Below are positions 42,751 through 51,274 of a stretch of DNA of 64,000 bases, in pieces. Positions within the stretch are counted from its first letter, which is position 1; every line of letters begins with the position of its first letter. The translations under genes were made by a program, and so were the position numbers. Source of the stretch: Comamonadaceae bacterium OS-4. GTDB lineage: Bacteria; Pseudomonadota; Gammaproteobacteria; Burkholderiales; Burkholderiaceae_C. The stretch lies in NCBI GenBank assembly GCA_027924025.1, contig AP026970.1:1696501-1760500 (forward strand), read 5' to 3'. Under the pieces are notes generated by a model, which worked only from the letters and a program-made list of their open reading frames with translations, was not told where the DNA came from and ran no database searches.

Positions 42751-43752
42751 CTACGCAGCGGGTTGGCTCAATCGATAAGCTTCATGACAAGCAACTTGCC
42801 TGCCAGCCAGGGGCTGCAGGACAGGTCGCTCGGCGTGACAACGCTCGGTGGCGTGCGGGCAGCGTGTGGAAAACACACAGCCCTTGGGCGGATTCAGGGG
42901 GGAAGGCAATTCACCCTTCAGAACGATGCGCTGGCTCTTGCCACCGGGTGCATGCATGCCCGGTGTGGAGGCCATGAGTGCGCGCGTGTAGGGGTGCAGA
43001 GGCTGCTCGAAAATGGTGCTCTTGTCGCCTTGCTCCACTACTTGCCCGAGGTACATCACCATCACGTCGTGGGCGATATGGCGGACCACACCCAGGTCGT
43101 GCGAGATAAAGAGATAGGCCAGTCCCAGCTCCTCCTGCAGGTCTGCCAGCAGGTTCAGCACCTGCGCCTGAATAGACACATCCAGGGCCGACACGGGTTC
43201 ATCTGCAACCACCAGCGCGGGGTCCAGCATCAGCGCGCGGGCAATCGCAATCCGCTGGCGCTGCCCGCCGGAAAACATGTGCGGATAGCGGTCGTAGTGC
43301 TCGGGGCGCAGGCCCACTTTGGCCAGCATGGCACGGGCTTTTTCTTGCCGCTGCGCAGCATTCAAGTCCGTGTTGATTTCCAGGGGGGCTTCCAGAATCT
43401 GGCCAATGCGCTTGCGCGGGTTCAGCGAACCGTAGGGGTTCTGAAACACCAGCTGCACTTTTTTGCGCAATGCCGCTTTGGTGCTGCTGTCTCCGCTGGT
43501 GGCGTCCACGCCTGCGAGTTGCAGGCTCCCTTCGGTGGGCGATTCGATGAGCGAGACCATGCGGGCCAGGGTGGACTTGCCACACCCGGACTCGCCCACT
43601 ACGGCCAGCGTCCGCCCGGGCATGACTTGGAAGGACACGCCGGCCACCGCTTGCAGATGATCGGGTGCGCGCATGAAACCGCGGCGGATGGTGTAGACCT
43701 GCCGCAGACCACGGGCTTCGACAACCGGTGTCAAGGTGTTCGGGGTGCTCAT
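42751..43752 (-). CDS. dppF: dipeptide ABC transporter ATPase, DppF type (operon 2)
   Basis: A 333-residue ABC ATPase, starting MSTPNTLTP at 43752 so that it overlaps dppD by 4 bp; a longer frame would extend far into dppD. It has Walker [11 protein letters not shown]-loop [16 protein letters not shown], signature [16 protein letters not shown] and Walker [12 protein letters not shown]. The C-terminal [15 protein letters not shown] cysteine motif is typical of the family. It pairs with DppD to drive dipeptide import. Confidence 0.92.
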   Translation of the reverse strand: MSTPNTLTPVVEARGLRQVYTIRRGFMRAPDHLQAVAGVSFQVMPGRTLAVVGESGCGKSTLARMVSLIESPTEGSLQLAGVDATSGDSSTKAALRKKVQLVFQNPYGSLNPRKRIGQILEAPLEINTDLNAAQRQEKARAMLAKVGLRPEHYDRYPHMFSGGQRQRIAIARALMLDPALVVADEPVSALDVSIQAQVLNLLADLQEELGLAYLFISHDLGVVRHIAHDVMVMYLGQVVEQGDKSTIFEQPLHPYTRALMASTPGMHAPGGKSQRIVLKGELPSPLNPPKGCVFSTRCPHATERCHAERPVLQPLAGRQVACHEAYRLSQPAA

Positions 43753-44726
43753 GCTGCCACCTCCTGTGCACCCAGCGCAAAGTGGCAGCGCACGCTGCCA
43801 CCGCTCCACGGGGTGAGGGCAGGGCGTTGGTCGCAAGCGCCCTGGCGCGCGTGGCTGCAGCGCGGTGCGAACAGGCAACCGTCCGGGCGGTCATACAGGC
43901 CCGGTACCATGCCGGGGATGGTGTTCAGTCGGCTCTGGTGCATGCTGCGTTCGGGCATGGCAGAGAGCAATGCCTCGGTATAAGGGTGGGCGGGCGCAGC
44001 AAACAAGTCGTCTGCCCGGCGTTGCTCCATGACTTGGCCGGCGTACATCACGGCCACGCGCTGGGCCATGTCAGACACCACCCCCATGTTGTGGGTGATC
44101 AAGACCAAGGCCATGCCCCGGTCTTTTTGTAGGCTCTTGAGCAAATCCAGAATCTGCGCCTGAATGGTTACATCCAAGGCGGTGGTGGGTTCATCGGCAA
44201 TCAACAGCTTGGGGTTGCAGGCAATCGCCATGGCGATCATCACGCGCTGGCTCATACCACCCGAGAGTTGGTGCGGGTAGACCTTGAGGCGGCTCTCGGG
44301 AGCCGGAATGCCGACTTGCTCCAGCAGTTCGATAGAGCGTTTGTGCGCGGCTTTTTTGTCCAGACCCAAGTGCAGCTTCAGGGTTTCAGCCAGCTGGAAG
44401 CCCACGGTGAAGCAGGGGTTCAGGCTGGTGGTCGGATCCTGAAAGATCATGGACATGTCTTTGCCCGTGAAACGCCGGCGTTCGCGGTCGCTCAAACCCA
44501 GCAGGTCATGTCCGTCAAAGCGAAGTTTTTTGGCTCGTACACGGCCGGGAAAAGCTACGAGGCCCATCAGCGCCATCATGGTGACGCTTTTGCCGGAGCC
44601 GGATTCTCCGACCACACCCAGTACTTCACCGGCCTCGAGTGAGAGGCTCACGTCCTGCACCGCATGCATCACGCCGTTGTGCGACGGGAACTCTACGGAG
44701 AGGTTTTCAATTTCTAGCAATGCCAT
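43749..44726 (-). CDS. dppD: dipeptide ABC transporter ATPase, DppD type (operon 2)
   Basis: A 325-residue ATPase with Walker [12 protein letters not shown]-loop [17 protein letters not shown], signature [16 protein letters not shown] and Walker [12 protein letters not shown]. The MSQRV variant of the signature is characteristic of DppD. The C-terminal [16 protein letters not shown] cysteines match the oligopeptide-type extension. It starts 18 bp after dppC. Confidence 0.92.
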   Translation of the reverse strand: MALLEIENLSVEFPSHNGVMHAVQDVSLSLEAGEVLGVVGESGSGKSVTMMALMGLVAFPGRVRAKKLRFDGHDLLGLSDRERRRFTGKDMSMIFQDPTTSLNPCFTVGFQLAETLKLHLGLDKKAAHKRSIELLEQVGIPAPESRLKVYPHQLSGGMSQRVMIAMAIACNPKLLIADEPTTALDVTIQAQILDLLKSLQKDRGMALVLITHNMGVVSDMAQRVAVMYAGQVMEQRRADDLFAAPAHPYTEALLSAMPERSMHQSRLNTIPGMVPGLYDRPDGCLFAPRCSHARQGACDQRPALTPWSGGSVRCHFALGAQEVAA

Positions 44727-44744
44727 ATTGTTTTTCTCTTTGGC

Positions 44745-45644
44745 TTAGCGTTTGAGTTTGGGGTCCAGCGCGTCGCGCAGGCCATCGCCCAACAGGTTGA
44801 ACGCCAAGACCGTGATCAGGATGGCCAGACCGGGGAAGGTCACCACCCACCAGGCGCGCAATACAAATTCACGCGCGTCGGCCAGCATGGTTCCCCATTC
44901 CGGTGAGGGCGGTTGCGCGCCCAGGCCCAGAAAACCAAGTGCCGCAGCATCCAGAATGGCGGTGGAGATACCCAGAGACGCTTGCACGATCAGCGGTGCA
45001 GTGCAGTTGGGCAGCACCTCGCTGAACATCAGGCGGAAATGACTCGCGCCTGTCATGCGGGCCGCAGTCACATAGTCGCGCGAGGTCTCGGCTATCACGG
45101 CCGCACGGGTGATACGCACATAGTGCGGCAGCACCACAATGGCTACCGCCAACATGGCGTTCACCAGGCCTGGGCCGAGAATGGCCACAATCACGATGGC
45201 CAGCAGGAGGCTGGGCAGCGTGAGGATGATGTCCATCATGCGCATGATGGCGATTTCCAGAATGCCTTTGAAGTAACCGGCAACGAGACCGAGTACGGTG
45301 CCAACGATCACTGACAAGGACACCACGGCAATGCCGATGACCAGCGAGAGCCGTGCGCCATGCATGAGACGCGAGAGGATGTCACGGCCGATGGCATCTG
45401 TGCCGAGCAAGTAAGCGCGCGAGCCGCCTTCTTGCCAGGCCGGTGGCTTTAAAAATGCCGCGTTGTTGGTCAGGTCGGGTGGGTAAGGTGCAATCCAGGG
45501 CGCCAGCAAGGCCATCAGCAGCACCAGGACCACAATGGCCAAGCCTGCAAGAGCGCCCTTGTTGCCTTTGAAATAGCGCCAGAATTCCTGGAGGGGATGC
45601 GTCGGTTGTGACGCCACCGCAGCGTTCATCGTAGAAGTGCTCAT
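44745..45644 (-). CDS. dppC: dipeptide ABC transporter permease, DppC type (operon 2)
   Basis: A 299-residue permease with the first helix at about residues 34-52 and a C-terminal five-helix transport domain. Family segments are YLLGTDAIGRDILSRLMHGA, the EAA-like TAARMTGASHFRLMFSEVLP and FLGLGAQPPSPEWGTMLADA. The start overlaps the stop of dppB by 1 bp (TAATG), so translation is coupled. Confidence 0.93.
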   Translation of the reverse strand: MSTSTMNAAVASQPTHPLQEFWRYFKGNKGALAGLAIVVLVLLMALLAPWIAPYPPDLTNNAAFLKPPAWQEGGSRAYLLGTDAIGRDILSRLMHGARLSLVIGIAVVSLSVIVGTVLGLVAGYFKGILEIAIMRMMDIILTLPSLLLAIVIVAILGPGLVNAMLAVAIVVLPHYVRITRAAVIAETSRDYVTAARMTGASHFRLMFSEVLPNCTAPLIVQASLGISTAILDAAALGFLGLGAQPPSPEWGTMLADAREFVLRAWWVVTFPGLAILITVLAFNLLGDGLRDALDPKLKR

Positions 45645-46654
45645 TATTTCTGGTGGCGGATGCGTGGGTTGATGATGCCGTAGGTGATATCCACCAACAG
45701 ATTGACCGTCATGACCATGAGGCCCAGCAGCAACATGCCGCCCTGGAGGACCGGGTAGTCACGCCGGCTGATGGCTTCAATCAGCCACTTGCCCACACCT
45801 GGCCACGAGAAGATGGTTTCGGTCAGTATGGCCCCGGTGAACAACACGCCCACCTGAAGACCGATCACCGTGATCACGGGGATCATCGCATTGCGCAGCG
45901 CATGGACGGCTACTACTCTCAGCCCGGTCAGGCCCTTGGCCCGCGCGGTGCGGATGTAGTCTTCACCCATCACCTCCAGCATGGCCGAGCGCGTCATCCG
46001 CGCGATCACCGCCAGCGGGTTGGTGCCCAGCACGATAGTGGGCAATATGAGGTGAGACGCTGCGGACCAGAAGGCTGCAGTTTCGCCGGCCAGCAGCGTG
46101 TCAATCAGCAGGAAGCCTGTGACCGGTTCAATGAAGTACTGCACCGCGATCCGGCCAGACACCGGGGTCAGGTCCAGCTGCACCGAGAACAACAGGATCA
46201 GCAGCAAGCCCCACCAGAAAATCGGCATGGAGTAGCCGGTGAGCGAAACGCCCATCACGCCATGGTCGAGGATGGAGTTGCGCTTGACGGCCGCAATGAT
46301 GCCGGCCGGTATGCCGATCAACAAGGCAAAAATGATCGCGCACACCGCCAGCTCAATGGTGGCGGGGAAGAGGGTGGCGAATTCACGCAGGACAGGCTCC
46401 TGGGTGATGATGGATTTGCCCAGATCGCCTTTGAGGACTTTAGCGATGTAGATGCCGTACTGCACCATGACAGGCTGGTCCAGCCCGTACTCCTTGAGGA
46501 GCACAGCATGACGCGTCGCATCAATGCCGCGTTCACCGGCCAGGGTTTCAATGGGATCACCGGGGACCAAGCGGATCAGGAAGAAGGCGAGCAATGTCAT
46601 GCCGAAGAACGTCGGAATGATCAGGCTCAGTCGTGTAAAGATGAATCGCAGCAT
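45644..46654 (-). CDS. dppB: dipeptide ABC transporter permease, DppB type (operon 2)
   Basis: A 336-residue permease, close to the 339 residues of E. coli DppB. The start MLRFIFTRLSLIIPTFFG at 46654 matches the family; a longer in-frame start at 46750 adds a non-homologous tail. RLVPGDPIETLAGERG and the EAA loop RTARAKGLTGLRVVAVHALR are conserved. It is the first gene of operon 2, whose order is B-C-D-F-A, unlike operon 1, which begins with its receptor gene. Confidence 0.93.
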   Translation of the reverse strand: MLRFIFTRLSLIIPTFFGMTLLAFFLIRLVPGDPIETLAGERGIDATRHAVLLKEYGLDQPVMVQYGIYIAKVLKGDLGKSIITQEPVLREFATLFPATIELAVCAIIFALLIGIPAGIIAAVKRNSILDHGVMGVSLTGYSMPIFWWGLLLILLFSVQLDLTPVSGRIAVQYFIEPVTGFLLIDTLLAGETAAFWSAASHLILPTIVLGTNPLAVIARMTRSAMLEVMGEDYIRTARAKGLTGLRVVAVHALRNAMIPVITVIGLQVGVLFTGAILTETIFSWPGVGKWLIEAISRRDYPVLQGGMLLLGLMVMTVNLLVDITYGIINPRIRHQK

Positions 46655-46773
46655 GAGGGGGTGGATTCTAGGCACGCAGTAGAGCGCAGATTCGTTATCT
46701 GCACCAATAACGACTAGCGACTTTCCCTTATGGGGATTGGCACCAGTCACCCAAGTGACAAGTAAATAGAAAC

Positions 46774-46799
46774 AAAAAAAGGCCGGGTCACTCCGGCCT
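46774..46799 (-). terminator. intrinsic terminator of the SWIB gene
   Basis: On the minus strand AGGCCGG, a 6-base loop and CCGGCCT are followed by a run of seven T. It lies 26 bp after the SWIB gene stop. Confidence 0.85.
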
Positions 46800-46824
46800 C
46801 TTTGGGGATGTGCGCTTGCGCGAC

Positions 46825-47256
46825 TTACTTCAGGTGCTTGCCGATCAAGCCAGCCAATTCAAACATGGTGACCTGGGCTTTGCCGAAGATTTCCTTCAGT
46901 TTGGCATCGGCGTTGATGTTGCGCTTGTTGGCAGCGTCTTGCAGGCCGTGCTTTTTGATGTATGTCCAGAGCTTGCTCACCACTTCGGTGCGTGGCAAGG
47001 CAGTCGAACCGACCACAGCAGCCAATGCGGAGCTGGGGGTCAGGGCTTTCATGAACGCGGCGTTCACAGTGCGCTTCTTGGCGGGAGCCTTCTTCGCAGG
47101 TGCTGCAGCTTTCTTGGCGGGTGCAGCGGCTTTCTTGGCAGGAGCCGCAGCCTTGACGGCTACTTTCTTCGCAGGTGCTGGAGCCTTGGTTGCAGGAGCA
47201 GCTTTCTTTGCTGGTGCAGCGGCTTTTTGAGCCGGCGCTTTTTTCGCAGTTGCCAT
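46825..47256 (-). CDS. SWIB/MDM2-domain protein with histone H1-like Lys/Ala tail
   Basis: A 143-residue basic protein. Residues 1-60 are low complexity, built from AAPAKKA-type repeats, like the C-terminal tails of histone H1 and bacterial H1-like proteins, and should bind DNA. Residues about 64-142 are a SWIB domain (ALAAVVGSTALPRTEVVSKLWTYIKKHGLQD, then LKEIFGKAQVTMFELAGLIGKHL). SWIB is best known from eukaryotic chromatin remodelers and chlamydiae but recurs in Burkholderiales. It is monocistronic, with a strong terminator. It is probably nucleoid-associated; the exact role is unknown. Confidence 0.88.
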   Translation of the reverse strand: MATAKKAPAQKAAAPAKKAAPATKAPAPAKKVAVKAAAPAKKAAAPAKKAAAPAKKAPAKKRTVNAAFMKALTPSSALAAVVGSTALPRTEVVSKLWTYIKKHGLQDAANKRNINADAKLKEIFGKAQVTMFELAGLIGKHLK

Positions 47257-47433
47257 GGTGAATTGTCCTTTTTGAAGTTGGTTTTAGCCCAGCAAAAAAA
47301 AGCTTCTTCACTGGTGTCGCACATGCTAATAGCAAAAAAGCGGCTTTCCAAGGGAGCACTGTCAATTTTCCTGCGGTAATGTTGTTTTTTTCATTGGAGA
47401 ATCCATGCAATTGAGTCCTCAAGGAGTGCCCTG

Positions 47434-47967
47434 ATGTCCGGTTCCGCGTTTCCTTCGTTTTCCACCTGTGATTTTTGTGACCTTTACAAAGGCGACAGCA
47501 GCGGTGATTTCAGGGTGTTGCCCCCTGTCTTTAGAGAGTTCGGCGGACTGTCGGCTTTCTGTGGGCCGGTGTATACCGTGCAGTGTTTGGAAGACAACAG
47601 TTTTGTGAAGCAGGCGGTGGATTCCCAGGGGTGGCTGGACACACCCGCGGGGCGCGTGGCGCAAGTGCTGGTGGTTGATGGTGGTGCCTCGATGCAGCGG
47701 GCGCTGGTCGGGGGCAACCTGGCTGCAGCGGCGGCCCGCAATGGGTGGGCCGGGATGGTGGTGAACGGATGTGTTCGGGACCTTGCAGAGCTCGAGCAGC
47801 AGCCCTTGGGCATTCGGGCTCTGGCGCCCATGCCGTTGCCTACCGAAAAACGTCAACAGGGTGTGGTGCAGATCCCGGTGCGGGTGCAGGGCGTATGGGT
47901 GCGCCCGGGTGACTGGTTGTATGCCGACCGGGACGGCATAGTGATCGCACCCCGACCCTTAGTGTGA
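47434..47967 (+). CDS. rraA: RraA-family protein
   Basis: A 177-residue protein of the RraA fold. Hallmarks are TCDFCDLY near the N-terminus, the GGNLAAAAARNGWAGMVVNGCVRD segment with the Arg-Asp pair, and a C-terminal PGDWLYADRDGIVIAP. The family covers both RNase E inhibitors and metal-dependent 4-hydroxy-4-methyl-2-oxoglutarate/oxaloacetate aldolases. GGN and RD residues used by the aldolases are kept, so either role is possible. CAAGGAG precedes the start. The stop overlaps the convergent DMT transporter by 9 bp. Confidence 0.85.
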   Translation: MSGSAFPSFSTCDFCDLYKGDSSGDFRVLPPVFREFGGLSAFCGPVYTVQCLEDNSFVKQAVDSQGWLDTPAGRVAQVLVVDGGASMQRALVGGNLAAAAARNGWAGMVVNGCVRDLAELEQQPLGIRALAPMPLPTEKRQQGVVQIPVRVQGVWVRPGDWLYADRDGIVIAPRPLV

Positions 47968-48897
47968 GGGTGCGCTGCCGCGCCCCGGCAGCGTCGCCAG
48001 CACAACGCTCAACAGAGCGATGCCGAACGCCACCATCTGAAGGCCGCCCAGGGGTTCGCCCAGAACCAAAACGCCCACTACAGCTGCCGATATCGGCAGC
48101 ATCACGGTGAACACCCCGGCGCGCGAAGCGGGCACGTTTTTCAGGCCGCTCATCCACAGCCACACGGTCCAGACACTGGCAGCCAAAGAGTAAAACAGCA
48201 GCAGCAACCAGGAGCCTGTCGTCACCGCGCCGAAGTCAAACGACCACGCAACGTACGCGCCCAGAGGTGTCATCAACGCAAAGCCCCACAAATTAATGAG
48301 TGCGGTGATGCGGCGCGGAGTCAGGGCCCCGGTGAGCTTTTTGGCAATCACCGCATAAGCCGCTTCGCAGAGCACGGCGGCAAACACCAGAGCGTTGCCC
48401 AAAAGATGGTTGTTCTGGGTCAAATCGCCGCTTGGCCCAGATGGTCCGTGCGCAGAGTGCTCACTTTTTGATAGTGCGAGCAAGCCGATACCCAAAGCAC
48501 TGCAGGCGACAGCCAGCCAAGTCCGGCCGCTGATTTTTTCCTTGAGAAACACCCAGCTCATCAGCGCCACGACGGCCGGAATGGCAGCCATGATGACGCC
48601 GGCAGACACCGCGGTGGTCATGCTGACGCCGTACAGCATGCAGATCGAAAACAGAAAGTTCCCGAAGAAAGACTCCAAGAACAAAAACTTGCGGGTGGCG
48701 GGGCTCATCGGCATTTCGTCTGCCGGGCGCTTGAGCCAATGGATGGTGGCCAAGCCGCCGATACCAAAGCGCAACCACGCCAGCAAAAACACCGGGAGCA
48801 CCATCACCAGCGGCTTGGAGAGTGCGACATAACTGCCGACGAGTGCCATGCTGGAGGCCAGAAAAGCGTAGGAAAGGAGCCGGGGCGTGGTGTTCAT
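47959..48897 (-). CDS. EamA/DMT-superfamily exporter
   Basis: A 312-residue membrane protein with two EamA repeats, about ten helices in all, starting MNTTPRLLSYAFLASSMALVG at 48897. The first repeat ends near FLKEKISGRTWLAVACSALGIG and the second near LGEPLGGLQMVAFGIALLSVVLA, the standard DMT pattern. A loop of about 25 polar residues in the middle (SEHSAHGPSGPSGDLTQNN) is longer than usual. It probably exports a small metabolite or amino acid. Substrates cannot be predicted from sequence. Confidence 0.87.
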   Translation of the reverse strand: MNTTPRLLSYAFLASSMALVGSYVALSKPLVMVLPVFLLAWLRFGIGGLATIHWLKRPADEMPMSPATRKFLFLESFFGNFLFSICMLYGVSMTTAVSAGVIMAAIPAVVALMSWVFLKEKISGRTWLAVACSALGIGLLALSKSEHSAHGPSGPSGDLTQNNHLLGNALVFAAVLCEAAYAVIAKKLTGALTPRRITALINLWGFALMTPLGAYVAWSFDFGAVTTGSWLLLLFYSLAASVWTVWLWMSGLKNVPASRAGVFTVMLPISAAVVGVLVLGEPLGGLQMVAFGIALLSVVLATLPGRGSAPSH

Positions 48898-49039
48898 GGG
48901 ATGCACTGTGAAACGGGCTGACAAGGACCCGATGAGCCTACACCAAGTCACTGGCGCCAAGTGGCTCCATGCACGCGATATCGCTCAGGTAAGGTCACAC
49001 CCATTCCAATCCATCCACTTGTTGACCAAAGGATTCCTC

Positions 49040-49960
49040 ATGGGTGCAGGTACCTTCGCTTACGCGAGCAACAGCAATCGTTTTTTGGCTTGCGAGCCGC
49101 TTCAGCACCAGCCGTTTGCCCTGGCGGGCATCCCGTTTGACGGCGCGGTGACCAACCGCCCGGGCGCACGATTCGGCCCCCAGGAGATCCGGCGCGCATC
49201 GTTGATGTTGTGTGATGGGCTGCATCCGTTCTTTGGGGTGAGCCCTATCGATGTCCTGGGTGACGCGGGCGAGTTTGCTTTGCCGAATGCATCGCCCTTG
49301 GTGCATGTTCGGGCTGCGATTGAGGCGCAAGCAGACGCGCTCTTGGCCCAACATCACTGCGTATTTCTCGGGGGCGACCATTCCGTCACCCTGCCTCTGT
49401 TGCGCGCGATCAAGCGCCGCCATGGTGCGGTGGCGCTGATCCATTTTGATGCGCACTGCGACACTTGGGAGGACCATTTCGGTGAACCTTCAGGCCATGG
49501 CACCTGGACCTACGAAGCGCTGCAAGAAGGACTGGTCCAGCCTGAAAAAACCATTCAGATCGGACTGCGATCCAGTGGTACCCGTGCCGCCCGGGAATAT
49601 GTGCAGGACCAGGGCGGGATGATCTTTACTGCCCGCGATCTGCGCGGGTGCGATGGCGATGGGCTGGCAGGTGTGGTCGCGGCCATTCGTGAGCGAATCG
49701 GCGACACGCCGGTGTATTTGACGCTGGATATCGATTGCCTAGATCCCGCATTTGCCCCCGGCACCGGAACCCCCGAGCCCGGTGGCATGAGCAGTTCGCA
49801 GGTGCTGACCTTGTTGGAGGAGTTGGCGCCGCTGTCTTTCATCGGGATGGACTGTGTCGAGGTTGCCCCTGCGTATGACCATGCAGAACTCACCAGCAAT
49901 GCCGCGGCAACATTTGTCTGGACTTACCTGAGCGGGCAGGTCGCCAAGTTGGCCAAGTAA
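49040..49960 (+). CDS. speB: agmatinase
   Basis: A 306-residue ureohydrolase that should convert agmatine to putrescine and urea. The binuclear manganese site is seen in GGDHSVTLPL, IHFDAHCDTW and LTLDIDCLDPAFAPGTGTPE, with the substrate-binding loop HFGEPSGHGTW. The start MGAGTFAYAS has AAAGGA upstream; the frame extends further 5' but without a plausible start. It sits 12 bp before puuB, so agmatine-derived putrescine can flow directly into the gamma-glutamyl pathway. No arginine decarboxylase is present nearby. Confidence 0.92.
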   Translation: MGAGTFAYASNSNRFLACEPLQHQPFALAGIPFDGAVTNRPGARFGPQEIRRASLMLCDGLHPFFGVSPIDVLGDAGEFALPNASPLVHVRAAIEAQADALLAQHHCVFLGGDHSVTLPLLRAIKRRHGAVALIHFDAHCDTWEDHFGEPSGHGTWTYEALQEGLVQPEKTIQIGLRSSGTRAAREYVQDQGGMIFTARDLRGCDGDGLAGVVAAIRERIGDTPVYLTLDIDCLDPAFAPGTGTPEPGGMSSSQVLTLLEELAPLSFIGMDCVEVAPAYDHAELTSNAAATFVWTYLSGQVAKLAK

Positions 49961-49972
49961 GGCGCAGCAACC

Positions 49973-51274
49973 ATGTCCCTGTTGAAGTCCGACACCCAGC
50001 TCCATCGCAATAGCTATTACGAGGCGAGTGTGACCCGTCCCCCGGCCTCTGCGGTGCTGCAGGGCGCGCACCGGGCGGATGTGGTGGTGGTGGGTGGAGG
50101 CTTTGCCGGTTTGTGTTGTGCGCTGGATTTGCGCGCAGCGGGCTATTCGGTCGTGCTACTGGAGGCGGATCGGGTGGTCAGCGGAGCGTCGGGGCGCAAC
50201 GGCGGGCAATTTATCGTGGGCGTGGCCAGTGGGCAGGAACCGCTGGAGCAGCAAGGTGGCAAGGCGCTCGCCCGGAGCGTGTGGGACATGTCTTTGGAAG
50301 CCGTGGCCCTGCTCAAGCAACGAGTGGAAGCGCACCAGATTGCCTGTGATCTGGCCACCGGTTACCTGACGGTGGCCGACCGCCCCCGCAAAGCGCGTGC
50401 GCTGCAAGCCGATGCCGAGGCACTGGAACGTGACTACGGGTTCAGCACCCGCTGGCTGGAGGGGGCTGCCCTGCAGCAGCAGATTCAGAGCGAGCGCTAT
50501 GTTGCCGCGACGTGGGAGCCCATCTCGGGACATTTGCATCCCTTGAAGTACGGCCTGGGTCTCATGCGTGCAGCATTAGCGGCAGGGGTGCAGGTGTTTG
50601 AGTCTTCACCGGTGACCGCGCTGGAGCGGGGAGCGAGGGTGACGGCCAAAACAGCCACCGGTGAGGTGCAAGCCGATTTTGCAGTCCTTGCGGGCAATTG
50701 CACTCTGCCGGAGTTCGGCCCCCTGGTGGCGCCGGAGATTCGCAGCCGCATCATGCCGGTGGGCACTTACATGGTGGGCACCGAGCCACTGCCTGAGACA
50801 CTAGCCAGCAGCTTGCTGCCCGCAAACGCGGCGGTGTGCGACAACAATTTTGCGGTGGACTATTTCCGCCGGAGTGCAGATCACCGGCTCTTGTTCGGGG
50901 GCGGGGTGAGCTACTCCACGGCCACGCCGCGCAATCTGGCGGCTACGATGCAGCAGCGAATGGCCCGGGTGTTCCCGCAACTGGCCAAGGCGCGCCTGGA
51001 GTATGTCTGGGGCGGCTTTGTCGATATCAGCATGAACCGTGCACCTGACTTCGGCCGCATTGATGGCAATGTGTATTACCTGCAGGGCTTCAGTGGGCAC
51101 GGGGTGGCCTTAACCGGCTTGGCGGGGCGTTTGGTCGCGCAAGCCATTGCCGGTCAGGCCGAGCGGTTTGATGTGTTTGCGCGCATCCAGCATCGCAGCT
51201 TTCCGGGCGGGCGCTGGTTGCGGACACCCAGTTTGGTGCTGGGCATGGCGTATCACCAGCTCAAAGATCTTTGA
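49973..51274 (+). CDS. puuB: FAD-dependent gamma-glutamylputrescine oxidoreductase
   Basis: A 433-residue DAO-family flavoprotein with the dinucleotide fold VVVVGGGFAGLCCALDLRAAG (residues about 36-56) and GASGRNGGQF. The C-terminal GGFVDISMNRAPDFGRI and QGFSGHGVALTGLAG close the FAD site. It oxidises gamma-glutamylputrescine to the aldehyde, releasing ammonia and hydrogen peroxide. It follows speB closely. Its end overlaps the convergent MocR gene by 14 bp. PuuA is encoded downstream beyond that regulator. Confidence 0.9.
   Translation: MSLLKSDTQLHRNSYYEASVTRPPASAVLQGAHRADVVVVGGGFAGLCCALDLRAAGYSVVLLEADRVVSGASGRNGGQFIVGVASGQEPLEQQGGKALARSVWDMSLEAVALLKQRVEAHQIACDLATGYLTVADRPRKARALQADAEALERDYGFSTRWLEGAALQQQIQSERYVAATWEPISGHLHPLKYGLGLMRAALAAGVQVFESSPVTALERGARVTAKTATGEVQADFAVLAGNCTLPEFGPLVAPEIRSRIMPVGTYMVGTEPLPETLASSLLPANAAVCDNNFAVDYFRRSADHRLLFGGGVSYSTATPRNLAATMQQRMARVFPQLAKARLEYVWGGFVDISMNRAPDFGRIDGNVYYLQGFSGHGVALTGLAGRLVAQAIAGQAERFDVFARIQHRSFPGGRWLRTPSLVLGMAYHQLKDL

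Noticed and set aside
47434-47967. Confident assignment as RNase E inhibitor
   Set aside because: The RraA fold is shared with aldolases and the residues for aldolase activity are retained, so the role is left open.
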